A program made the position numbers and the translations under genes. The notes beneath the pieces were generated by a model. That model had not been told where the DNA came from. It worked only from the letters and a program-made list of their open reading frames with translations, and made no database searches. Of a DNA stretch of 64,000 bases, positions 8,013 through 16,537 are shown piece by piece (positions within the stretch are counted from its first letter, which is position 1; each line of letters opens with the position of its first letter). The stretch is from Enterococcus quebecensis (GTDB lineage: Bacteria > Bacillota > Bacilli > Lactobacillales > Enterococcaceae). The stretch is taken from assembly GCF_001730365.1 (NCBI RefSeq), contig NZ_MIKB01000015.1, positions 124,001-188,000 of the forward strand. The letters run 5' to 3'.

Positions 8013-9644
8013 TTAATCCACCTCTATATATTTGAAACTGTACGGCGAACCAAAACTGTGTTTTACTACGTTCTCAATATTTTTCTTTTGTAATAGTGCT
8101 GTTTGTTGTTGATAAATTGGGGCAATCGCATAATCTTCCGCAAGTAACATATGTTCAGCCTTCAAAAAATCAGACCATCTTTTTTCTTCATCTGCTACAT
8201 CAGCATTTTCAGTCGCTTGGATTAATTGATCATATGCAGGATTCTTATAATTGATATGATTTAATCCAGAAGTAGACGTGAACATATCTAAAAATGTGAT
8301 CGCATCTTTGAAATCAGGCATCCATTGTCCAAACGCGATATCATACTCTCCAGATAAATAGCGATCTTGCACATTATTGCTTGGTAATGCAACTATCTCA
8401 AATTTGATTTCCGGCAGCACTTCAGCGATTTGACTAGCTAAATATTCAGCCGTTTTTTTCTCCGTATCTGTATCTTTAGTCAAATAAACCAACGTTATTT
8501 CATCTTTGTTTAGTTCCTTTTTTGCTTGTTCAAACGCTTTTTTGGCTACTTCTTTGTTAAACTCTTGTTGGACACCATTTTCTTTGCGGAAATCTTTTCC
8601 AGTTTTAGGATTTTGTACGAAGTTTTGTGGAATAAATCCTGTTGCAGCAATTGATCCGTCTCCTAAAACATTGTTTACGAACGTTTCACGGTCTATTGCT
8701 AAAGAAATAGCTTTTCGCAATTGCTCATTTTTTAGCAACTTATCTTGTCCTTGGTTGAAACGAAGATAGCCCATTTTCGTGTCGTTTTGGTTTTGAAAAT
8801 CAGGATCATTTTTATACTGTTTAGAGAATTCTCCGTCTAAAACAACTCGATCTAGCTCATCTGTTTGGTATAAATTGACTGCAGTGCTTGTTGATTTAAC
8901 TACAGTATTTTGAATTTCATCAATTTTTACAGTCTTAGCATCCCAATAGTTTGGATTTTTCACATACTGCCAGGTCTCTGAATTTTGTTCCCAACCTTTT
9001 AACACAAAAGGACCATTGTACAATGTCGTTTCACTAGAAGTACCATAGTTATCCCCTTGTTTTTCAGCAAACTCTTCATTAATTGGAAAGAATGTCTCAA
9101 AAGTTAACAACGAAGAGAAATAGGGAATTGGTTTGATTAAATGGATCACCAATGTATAATCATCTGGTGCCTGCACACCCAGTTCGTCTGGACTCATTTT
9201 CCCAAGATAGATTTCTTTCGCATTTTTAATAGAAGAAACAAATAAGCTAGCATATGACGGCGCAGTTTCCGGTGTAACCGCTCGCTTCCAAGCATACAGA
9301 AAATCTTTTGATGTTACGGATTCGCCGTTTGACCACTTGGCATCTTTTCTCAAAGAAACGGTATACGTTTGCTTATCCGCACTAATGCTAGGTAGTTCTT
9401 TCGCGACCGCTGGGATCACCTCATCTTTTTGACTTAATTGATATAGTCCTTCCAACACTTGATTTTGTGCATTAAAACTAGTAAAGTCTTCTTCTTGCGT
9501 TGTATCCAAAGTCAACAGTTCTGCCGGTTCTGAAAATCGAGCAATCTTCTTTTGACTTTTATCAGACGCAGACTGATTTACTGGACTGCATCCTGTAAAA
9601 AACACCCCAAAAAAAATGAGCCCAATGATAAAATACTTTCTCAT
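8013..9644 (-). CDS. Oligopeptide ABC transporter substrate-binding lipoprotein (OppA family)
   Basis: Extracellular lipoprotein that captures peptides for an ABC importer. A lipoprotein signal peptide with lipobox FTGC (Cys19) precedes the SBP_bac_5 fold. Typical segments are LLTLDTTQEEDFTSFNAQNQVLEGLYQ, the cluster TVSLRKDAKWSNGE, FLYAWKRAVTP, and the later FGQWMPDFKDAITFLDMF. The 543-aa length is normal for OppA, DppA and pheromone-binding proteins (TraC/PrgZ type). No permease or ATPase genes are adjacent, so it is an orphan binding protein that would dock to an Opp system encoded elsewhere. The peptide specificity cannot be read from the sequence. It ends in its own terminator. Confidence 0.88.
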   Translation of the reverse strand: MRKYFIIGLIFFGVFFTGCSPVNQSASDKSQKKIARFSEPAELLTLDTTQEEDFTSFNAQNQVLEGLYQLSQKDEVIPAVAKELPSISADKQTYTVSLRKDAKWSNGESVTSKDFLYAWKRAVTPETAPSYASLFVSSIKNAKEIYLGKMSPDELGVQAPDDYTLVIHLIKPIPYFSSLLTFETFFPINEEFAEKQGDNYGTSSETTLYNGPFVLKGWEQNSETWQYVKNPNYWDAKTVKIDEIQNTVVKSTSTAVNLYQTDELDRVVLDGEFSKQYKNDPDFQNQNDTKMGYLRFNQGQDKLLKNEQLRKAISLAIDRETFVNNVLGDGSIAATGFIPQNFVQNPKTGKDFRKENGVQQEFNKEVAKKAFEQAKKELNKDEITLVYLTKDTDTEKKTAEYLASQIAEVLPEIKFEIVALPSNNVQDRYLSGEYDIAFGQWMPDFKDAITFLDMFTSTSGLNHINYKNPAYDQLIQATENADVADEEKRWSDFLKAEHMLLAEDYAIAPIYQQQTALLQKKNIENVVKHSFGSPYSFKYIEVD

Positions 9645-9663
9645 GTCATCCCTCCTTCATTTA

Positions 9664-10041
9664 TTACACAAAAAACACTTCTTCAACAACATCAATAGAT
9701 GGATCGAGCGATTGGATAACTGGACAATTTTTACTGATTAAATGAATTGCCCGTTCCGCTTTCCCTTGCGCTTCTTTTGAAACATTAATGAAAAAACTGA
9801 TTGTTACTTTTCTTAGTGGTTTTGTTGGCCTATTTTCATCACGCTCATACGAAATCTCCACTTTTTTTATAGTAAAACTTATCTTAGAGTTCGTTAGAAT
9901 CGTTTCATACACGTATGATCCACAAGCACCAATGGATGCAACAAGCATTTCCACAGGTGAAAAACCACTATCTTTTTTCAATAGCCAATTGCCACTTTGA
10001 TGTACCAACTCAAAACCTCGTTTGCTTGAAATTAACTCCAT
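9664..10041 (-). CDS. OsmC-family protein
   Basis: 125 aa, the family length. It carries the two Cys positions of OsmC/Ohr proteins: GACGSYVYET (about residue 38) and KNCPVIQSL (about residue 102). These reduce organic hydroperoxides in characterised members; the more distant YhfA-like members have unknown roles. The N-terminus (SGFSPVEMLVASIGACG) is typical. It lies 19 nt upstream of the oligopeptide-binding gene on the same strand and may share its transcript. The substrate is unproven. Confidence 0.82.
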   Translation of the reverse strand: MELISSKRGFELVHQSGNWLLKKDSGFSPVEMLVASIGACGSYVYETILTNSKISFTIKKVEISYERDENRPTKPLRKVTISFFINVSKEAQGKAERAIHLISKNCPVIQSLDPSIDVVEEVFFV

Positions 10042-10575
10042 ATTCCCTACCCCTTTTTTATAGTTTATTTAATCCTTTTTGATTGTTCCATCCATCATAG
10101 TATAAATTCTCTTCCATTTATAATAGTTATTCTTGATATATGATAGTTATAACCTATCATACGAAGAAAAGCAGGTCGTTTGCTTCTCTTTCACTCAATT
10201 TATAAAAAAGAATTATATTTTCTCCCCTCACTTCGAACACCCTGGATATAAAAATAAGAAATATACAAGAATTTTATTAGCCGCATCCACATACCAAATC
10301 CAAAATCACAAAGCTATCATTACATCCATCCCCGAAAACAGCTGTTTTAATCCAATTAAACTTTATTAAAAAAGAACGATATATAAAATTAAATAACGTT
10401 AATATTTTATATCATATATTTATAAATCCGTATATTTTATAAATAAAAAAATATAACCATGCTTAGGAAACTACAAAAAAACACCTACAAACAGCTATTA
10501 AACAAGCTTAAAACAAAAAAATGATTTGATTTACAAATTAGAAAATGATAAGATGATGATACAAAAAACATAAGG
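10042..10575. other. AT-rich divergent intergenic region
   Basis: Separates the divergent OsmC and lectin-WxL genes and should contain both promoters. The 78-codon open frame at 10133-10369 has no ribosome-binding site and looks random. An AT-only segment (10380-10460) contains repeated TTTATAAAT-like words. Nothing else is recognised. Confidence 0.5.
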
Positions 10576-10587
10576 ATGAATACTCAT

Positions 10588-13446
10588 ATGAATCTAATTA
10601 ATAACGGTATATACCTTAACAGAAAAATGAAAAAGAATTTTTTGATAACTATTTTATCCATTACATTCTTATATTATTCTTTTTCAATGGCTATCCATGC
10701 TGAAGCTACTGAAACGATTCCTTTCAATTACTATATAAGTATTCCATATGCCTATAAAGATTATGAAAATATGGCGTTGGATATCAGTGGAACAACAAAT
10801 AAGTTAATCATCTATGCTAAACACAGCCGTGGAAACCAAACACTTGGTTTTGAGTATATACCAAAAGATGATGCCTATATTATATTTTCTGGTGAAAATA
10901 AACAAAAGCTATTAAGGGCTAGTAGTGATAAAAGCGGAAGCCATGTCAATTTATTTGAATTCACAGATATGGCCGTTAATAGTTTGGCAAATCTTCCAGA
11001 AGAAAGCCTATGGCAGATAGAAAAAACATCTACAACTGATTTTTACCGAATCACCAATAAAAAAAATGGTTTAGCTCTTACAGATGTGGGCACCGATGAT
11101 TCAGCTCCCGTACAGTTACAAGGAAAAACAACAAACAATAACCAATTGTTCAAAATCACCTCATTTAACAGACTTTTTTATCTAAAACCTTCTCTTAAAC
11201 AAGAAAATACTTTAGACATTTCTGGCGGAGTCGGAGAGAACCCTATCATTACATACACTAAAGGGACTACACCTCAAGAGAATCAGCAATGGTACGCAGT
11301 TTATTTACCGAAATGGGGAACGTATCTTATCGGAAACTATAAGGATCGCTCATTGCTCTTACATTACACGGCCAACAAAGATCCATTAAAAGCAAAACGC
11401 TTTAACTTAGATGTTAATAATATCGGGCTCAACCAGCAATTTTTATTTATACCTGTACCAAAAGAAACACAAGCATATTTTATTCAACCTGTGAACCAGC
11501 TTAATATTTACTTGAGTTCAGAAGGGCCATATGTTAATGGCTCCTCAACTACTTTCCGCGGTTCTAAAACAGCAAGCGTAACAACCGATAAAACCCAACA
11601 GTGGATTTTAGACTTTTTTGGCAACGTAACAGCTCCAGTTCTAAGTAATCTGAAAATAGTAGATGCAAAAAAAATTGATCCAACAAGCAAACTGCCTTTA
11701 ATCTATCCTGGAGAAACGTTAGCTATAACAGGCGCTATAGCTTCTAACTTTTTTAAAGGCTACGACCTGTACGCCCGTATGAATTTAAACATTTCTGAGA
11801 TTGTTAAATCTGATTTGAGTATTACTGATGGTAAATCACCGTTTAGCTATACATTCTCTGAAGATCAAACTGCACAATTACCAAATGGACTAAACTCTAT
11901 GGAGATCAATGGACGAGCAGATAAATACTTCCCTTCAAATGGTTTAGCCGCAAATTTCATGGTCGATTACGCAATTCCCACATTAACTGCTGATAGTACG
12001 CTGAACTATACTGTAGGTGATAACCCACTTCCCGTTATCAAAGGTTCCTTTACAGATAAAAAAGCAAACACTCTTGAAATTACAGCAAAAATCAACCAAT
12101 CAACAATTGAAATTCCTATTTTGAAACAGTCGGGAACCCAAAATACGAATTCTATTGCATGGCAATTGGATTTAAATAGCTTAACACCTGAACAGAAAAG
12201 TTCCCTAACCGTTGGCGAAAACACTATTACGTTTACACTAAAAAACGACTGGAAAGTTTATAATACTGCCACCACTGTAACTAAACTCAATATTTTAGGA
12301 ACAGGAAAAATTTTGTATAAAAATGATGCTGGGAAAGAAATCAAAGAACAAACTCCACTTAAACAAACAGACATTGCCAAGCCTGACTATTTAGTAGATA
12401 TCCCTGCAACAATTGATGATTATAAATTAGTCTCTGCTTCTGGTGACGGAGTTCTACTCCCTGAAACATCTCAAATAAAAGGAACCTTTGCTACTAAAGC
12501 GGTTGAATCAATTGCTAACTATGAGCAATATCGTTTTTATCTTTCTTATGATGGAAATGGCTTTTCTGCGGGAAGTTTACCAGAAAAACAGGTTTTCGAG
12601 GTAGGTAAACAGCAACCTGCAATCCCTTCACCAGGCGATTTGACTAAAAAAGGCTACCATTTTAAAGAATGGAACACAAAAGCTGATGGTACAGGACAAA
12701 CGTATCATCCAGGAGACCTATATCAAACGTCTAAAAAGAACAAAACATTATATGCAATTTGGAGACCTGCAAAGGTTACCATGAGTGTTAATTTCCTTTA
12801 TTCTGGAACAGATAAACCAATCTATCAAGATATTCGCACAGGCACTGAACCTGCAGCTCCTGTAAAATATGAAGTATTTGCTGATTCTGACTTAGCTTCT
12901 TCAATTAGTTCTCAAGCAATTCCGTTAGACCGCTTTGGTTACTCAATAGCTAACAATGGAGCTTACACTGTACAGTTAGATGGTAAAACGATAGATACAA
13001 CCACCGTACCTCAAAGCGATTTTTCTATCTCTTATTCCTACAATGGTATGTTTAATATAAGTGAGTCTTCAACAATTGACTTCGGTAGCCAAACAATTAA
13101 AAATACCGGCACTATCAGACACAACCCAATTAACAACCCAGTGATTAATATATTGAATACTGAAGCAATTTCTCAGTGGACTTTGTATATCAAACAAGAT
13201 CAACCTTTACAAAACTCAGACACACTTTTCAAAGGCGCTTTATTTTATAAAAAGAAGGACGCAGAGATAGAATTAACAACAAGCAATCAGCAATTTATTG
13301 GTGCTCACAACAGTGATCCTTATACTTCCGTTAATCTTGGCTCTAACGAAAATACAGCTTCGGAATTATACATGAAGGAGTATTTTGGTAATAAAGTTGG
13401 GCAATACGAAGGTATTCTGTGGTGGTCCTTGGTAAATGGTCCATAA
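10588..13446 (+). CDS. Large secreted WxL-domain protein with ricin-like lectin region and InlB-type repeat
   Basis: Exported surface protein. After a signal peptide (FLITILSITFLYYSFSMAIHAEA), residues ~35-340 resemble ricin-type beta-trefoil repeats (LWQIEKT...YRITNKKNGLALTDVG, QQWYAVYLPKWGTYLI, QQFLFIPV), typical of sugar-binding modules. The middle holds Ig-like segments, then one Listeria-Bacteroides (InlB B) repeat near 660-725 (FEVGKQQPAIPSPGDL...GYHFKEWNTKADGTG). The end is a WxL domain with the paired motifs WTL (ISQWTLYIKQ) and WSL (YEGILWWSLVNGP), which binds the wall non-covalently. AAGGA at 10572-10576 favours the ATG at 10588 over the one at 10576. It stands alone, far from the WxL operon, with its own terminator. 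Confidence 0.82.
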   Translation: MNLINNGIYLNRKMKKNFLITILSITFLYYSFSMAIHAEATETIPFNYYISIPYAYKDYENMALDISGTTNKLIIYAKHSRGNQTLGFEYIPKDDAYIIFSGENKQKLLRASSDKSGSHVNLFEFTDMAVNSLANLPEESLWQIEKTSTTDFYRITNKKNGLALTDVGTDDSAPVQLQGKTTNNNQLFKITSFNRLFYLKPSLKQENTLDISGGVGENPIITYTKGTTPQENQQWYAVYLPKWGTYLIGNYKDRSLLLHYTANKDPLKAKRFNLDVNNIGLNQQFLFIPVPKETQAYFIQPVNQLNIYLSSEGPYVNGSSTTFRGSKTASVTTDKTQQWILDFFGNVTAPVLSNLKIVDAKKIDPTSKLPLIYPGETLAITGAIASNFFKGYDLYARMNLNISEIVKSDLSITDGKSPFSYTFSEDQTAQLPNGLNSMEINGRADKYFPSNGLAANFMVDYAIPTLTADSTLNYTVGDNPLPVIKGSFTDKKANTLEITAKINQSTIEIPILKQSGTQNTNSIAWQLDLNSLTPEQKSSLTVGENTITFTLKNDWKVYNTATTVTKLNILGTGKILYKNDAGKEIKEQTPLKQTDIAKPDYLVDIPATIDDYKLVSASGDGVLLPETSQIKGTFATKAVESIANYEQYRFYLSYDGNGFSAGSLPEKQVFEVGKQQPAIPSPGDLTKKGYHFKEWNTKADGTGQTYHPGDLYQTSKKNKTLYAIWRPAKVTMSVNFLYSGTDKPIYQDIRTGTEPAAPVKYEVFADSDLASSISSQAIPLDRFGYSIANNGAYTVQLDGKTIDTTTVPQSDFSISYSYNGMFNISESSTIDFGSQTIKNTGTIRHNPINNPVINILNTEAISQWTLYIKQDQPLQNSDTLFKGALFYKKKDAEIELTTSNQQFIGAHNSDPYTSVNLGSNENTASELYMKEYFGNKVGQYEGILWWSLVNGP

Positions 13447-13466
13447 TAAGCAAACCAATTATTGCA

Positions 13467-13507
13467 CAAAAAGACGAAGCTCTTAGTTTAAGAGCTTCGT
13501 CTTTTTG
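13467..13507. terminator. Bidirectional terminator between the lectin-WxL gene and the thioredoxin gene
   Basis: Perfect 16-bp stem (13470-13485 with 13489-13504), A run on the left and T run on the right. It serves both convergent genes. Confidence 0.88.
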
Positions 13508-13520
13508 TATGCTGTGTTTC

Positions 13521-13853
13521 TTATGCCGAGTCCTTTGTATGCGAATATATATGTTCAATCTGAGCGTCTAATTTTTTAAACTGAACAAATTTTCCTTCAC
13601 GAATGTACTCTTTTCCATCGACGAAAAAAAGCATCGTTGGGGCAGAAAATATCAAATACTCCGCAGAAATTTCTTTGACCTTGTGCGCTTCAACTTCTCT
13701 TAGTTCAATTTCAGGGTACTTTTTTAATAACTCAGTCAATTTAGGTTGTAGGACATGGCACACAGAACAATCCTCTTGTGAGACATATAAAAAAACCAAA
13801 TGATTTTCTCTTACAAAGGTCGTTACTTCTTGAATCGTTTGTAATTTTTCCAT
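13521..13853 (-). CDS. Thioredoxin-like protein (CxxC motif CSVC)
   Basis: About 110 aa with a thioredoxin fold pattern: FLYVSQEDCSVCHVLQPKL (active-site CSVC), SAPTMLFFVDGKEYIREGKF (cis-Pro position SAPT). It is similar to the small intracellular thioredoxin-family proteins of lactic acid bacteria, probably a thiol-disulfide exchanger. The ATG at 13853 is preferred because AAAGGA lies upstream; an extension to 13922 would add an unlikely basic leader. It lies 74 nt downstream of the MerR regulator on the same strand and could be co-transcribed. Confidence 0.8.
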   Translation of the reverse strand: MEKLQTIQEVTTFVRENHLVFLYVSQEDCSVCHVLQPKLTELLKKYPEIELREVEAHKVKEISAEYLIFSAPTMLFFVDGKEYIREGKFVQFKKLDAQIEHIYSHTKDSA

Positions 13854-13927
13854 CGCTTCATCATCCTTTTTTGATTGGCTAAATGATAGCATTTTCTCTT
13901 CAAAATTACGACTTTTCTGCACTTGTT

Positions 13928-14695
13928 CTATTTTCTTACTTCAATCCATGCCTTGTAATGATCTGTTTGAAACCCATCTTGATCTTCTGCCGTCATAATG
14001 TAACGACCGATCACACGTCCTGTCTGATACCCTTGCTTTTCCAACTTTTGTTTGATTAAGGATACATTATTCTTTAATGGATTTTCCGAGCGAATGGAAA
14101 GTAAAAATTGCTTATACGTATGTATCTGTTCATCTGATTTTTGCCAGATTGTTGTTTCTTCTATAAATTCTTCTTTTGTCACTGCAAAACCATAAGTAAT
14201 TTCTTTTTCAAGTTTTAAATCGATGTAAACAACTAAACTTGATGGATCTTCGATGTATGCCTGCAGCTCATTTGGATCACTTAAATCAATTGGAATAATT
14301 CTTTCTACATCTAATATTTTATCAATAAATTCTTTTTCCTTTAATTCAATCAAACTCAATAATTGGTCTTTTCTATGCTTAATTCCTTGTTGTTTTCTTT
14401 CTAATTCCGCTAATTCTGAGGCAACTCGTGTTTCAGTCTCATCCAAAACCGTCCATAATTCTTCTGGTGATTTTCGATATAAATTGTTCATTTTACTGAT
14501 GGGAATATCTAGTCTACGGTAAAAATCAATATCACTGATAGTCAAAATATCTTCCATATCAAACATTCGGTAACCATTATGATTATTTCTAGAAGACGTC
14601 AGCAAATTCATGTCATCCCAATAACGAATTTTAGATTTCGGCAACTTCATGATTTCAGCAACTTGTCCAACAGTCAATAACTTTTCTTTTTCCAT
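13928..14695 (-). CDS. MerR-family regulator with GyrI-like C-terminal domain (ChlR-like)
   Basis: N-terminal MerR winged helix at residues ~6-75 (LLTVGQVAEIMKLPKSKIRYWDD, NGYRMFDMEDILTISDIDFYRRL), a coiled-coil dimer helix at ~85-125, then a GyrI/BmrR-type effector-binding region. The family twists 19-bp-spacer promoters into an active form when a drug or metal binds. The gene is divergent from the ABC exporter pair, and such a promoter lies in between (14733-14763). The layout equals the E. faecalis chlR-efrE-efrF locus, where the MerR protein activates the exporter in response to chlorhexidine. I assign that relation from memory of the locus, not from an alignment. Confidence 0.85.
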   Translation of the reverse strand: MEKEKLLTVGQVAEIMKLPKSKIRYWDDMNLLTSSRNNHNGYRMFDMEDILTISDIDFYRRLDIPISKMNNLYRKSPEELWTVLDETETRVASELAELERKQQGIKHRKDQLLSLIELKEKEFIDKILDVERIIPIDLSDPNELQAYIEDPSSLVVYIDLKLEKEITYGFAVTKEEFIEETTIWQKSDEQIHTYKQFLLSIRSENPLKNNVSLIKQKLEKQGYQTGRVIGRYIMTAEDQDGFQTDHYKAWIEVRK

Positions 14696-14732
14696 CTACT
14701 CACCTCTTACTTTAAATTATAAACAAAAACTA

Positions 14733-14763
14733 TTGACATTCAAGTAACTTGAAGGTGTACTAT
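14733..14763 (+). promoter_or_regulatory. MerR-type promoter of the ABC exporter operon
   Basis: TTGACA (14733-14738), a 19-nt spacer and TACTAT (14758-14763). The spacer starts with the perfect 7-1-7 palindrome TTCAAGT-A-ACTTGAA (14739-14753). A spacer of 19 rather than 17 nt, with the operator inside it, is the hallmark of MerR-activated promoters. Confidence 0.85.
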
Positions 14764-14794
14764 TTTTACTATTGACGAACAGGAGGACAATCGT

Positions 14795-16537
14795 ATGAAT
14801 ATCACGCAATTTTTCATTAAAAATAATCGTAAACTAGTTTTTGTAACAATCTTTTTTTTATGCTTACAAATCATCGGTACATTGGGCGTTCCAATGTTAG
14901 TAGCCCAACTAATTGATGTGGGTATTGCCCGTGGAGATGAGCAATCTATACAATCTATCGGTTTAAAAATGTTAGCGATGGCTCTATTTGGTGCGCTCTC
15001 AGCGATTGCTGGAAGCTATCTTTCTGCAAAATTAGCAGCTAAATTCGGTTTTGAAATACGGACACTGATTTTCGATAAACTTCAAACCTTTTCGATGAAA
15101 GATGCAGATAATTTCGGAACAGGTTCTTTACTGACAAGAATGACTAATGACGTGGATAATATCCAACAAATGATCGTCTTATTTCTGCAGTTAATTTTAC
15201 CTGCACCGATCATTGCAGTTTTCTCACTTTACATGACCTTTACGTATTCCCCCACATTGGCACTCGTTCCTTTGGTTGCAGTTGTTACCTTTGGCTTGGT
15301 TGTTTACCTATTAATGAAAAAAGGAACGCCGCTTTCGCTATTGATTCAACCTAAAATGGATAAAATCATTGTAACTTTACGGGAATTTTTTACCGGAATC
15401 AATATGATCCGAGCCTTCAACAATCAAAACTATGAAGAAAAACGATCAAATAAAACCTTTTCTGACTACGCAGATGCCATGATTCGAGTAAATAAAATTT
15501 TTGCTTTCATTACGCCAGTCGCTTTCTTATTGATGGGTGTGGTTTTCTCCTCAATTTTATGGTTTGGTGGAAACCTAGTTGCTGTCGGAACGTTACAAAT
15601 CGGAATAGTTTCAGCAGTTATAGAATATTCTTTACTGACATTAGCTTACTTGATGATTGCAGCCATGGTTTTAGTTATGATGCCTAGATCTTTTGCTTCT
15701 GTAAAAAGAATTGAAGAAGTTCTAAATACGAAAGATGAAATTTCTGATTCTAAACAGCCAATCCAGCTTGAAGAAAATAGTTCAGTTCAAAATTTGATTG
15801 ATTTAAATCATGTGACATTCAGTTATGACCAAGCAGATGAACCTGTTTTAGAAAATATTCATTTTAGTATTCCTAAGGGAAAAACAACCGCCATCGTTGG
15901 AGGAACGGGTTCTGGGAAAAGTACGGTTGCCAAGTTACTCTTACGTCTTAGCGATGTATCTCAAGGAAGCATTTTATTCAATGGTGTTGATATTAGGAAT
16001 GTCACCCAAGAAGAATTGCGGGCTAAAATTAGTTACGTCCCTCAAAAAGCGTTTCTATTTAGCGGAACGATCAAGAGTAACTTAGAGATGGGCTATCCTG
16101 ACGCAACAAGAGAAGAGATGGATCAAGCAGCTCATATTTCTCAGTTATCTTCTTATCTTTCTACGTTGGAAGATGGTTACGATTCTTTTGTCGCACAAGG
16201 AGGAACGAATTTCTCAGGTGGTCAAAGGCAACGTTTATGTATCGCTCGAGCATTGATCAAACCTGCAGATATTTATATTTTTGATGACAGCTTTTCAGCT
16301 CTTGACTATCAAACAGATGCAGCGCTTAGAACAGCACTAAAAAAAGAAATGTCTGATAAAACCTTACTAATCATTGCCCAAAGATTAAGTACGATTCAAC
16401 AAGCAGATTCTATTATCGTCTTAGATGATGGAAAAATCGTTGGTCAAGGAACCCACAACCAACTTCTGAAAAATAACCAAACGTATCAAGAATTTGCACG
16501 TTCCCAAGGAATGATCACAGAAGGAGTACAGCTATGA
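14795..16537 (+). CDS. efrE: ABC exporter half-transporter with degenerate catalytic site (EfrE-like)
   Basis: Type IV (ABCB-like) fusion of six membrane helices (~residues 15-300) and a nucleotide-binding domain (~335-575). Walker A is GGTGSGKST, the signature is FSGGQRQR and Walker B is IYIFDDSFSALD. The residue after Walker B is Asp instead of the catalytic Glu, as in the weak site of heterodimeric exporters (BmrC/D, LmrC/D, EfrAB, EfrEF). The stop overlaps the next gene's start by 4 nt, so the products are translated together. The dimer probably exports cationic drugs or antiseptics under control of the divergent MerR protein. The symbol is by locus layout; EfrA-type is the alternative. 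Confidence 0.82.
   Translation: MNITQFFIKNNRKLVFVTIFFLCLQIIGTLGVPMLVAQLIDVGIARGDEQSIQSIGLKMLAMALFGALSAIAGSYLSAKLAAKFGFEIRTLIFDKLQTFSMKDADNFGTGSLLTRMTNDVDNIQQMIVLFLQLILPAPIIAVFSLYMTFTYSPTLALVPLVAVVTFGLVVYLLMKKGTPLSLLIQPKMDKIIVTLREFFTGINMIRAFNNQNYEEKRSNKTFSDYADAMIRVNKIFAFITPVAFLLMGVVFSSILWFGGNLVAVGTLQIGIVSAVIEYSLLTLAYLMIAAMVLVMMPRSFASVKRIEEVLNTKDEISDSKQPIQLEENSSVQNLIDLNHVTFSYDQADEPVLENIHFSIPKGKTTAIVGGTGSGKSTVAKLLLRLSDVSQGSILFNGVDIRNVTQEELRAKISYVPQKAFLFSGTIKSNLEMGYPDATREEMDQAAHISQLSSYLSTLEDGYDSFVAQGGTNFSGGQRQRLCIARALIKPADIYIFDDSFSALDYQTDAALRTALKKEMSDKTLLIIAQRLSTIQQADSIIVLDDGKIVGQGTHNQLLKNNQTYQEFARSQGMITEGVQL

Noticed and set aside
10133-10369. 78-codon plus-strand frame before the lectin-WxL gene
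   Set aside because: No ribosome-binding site and random-looking composition.
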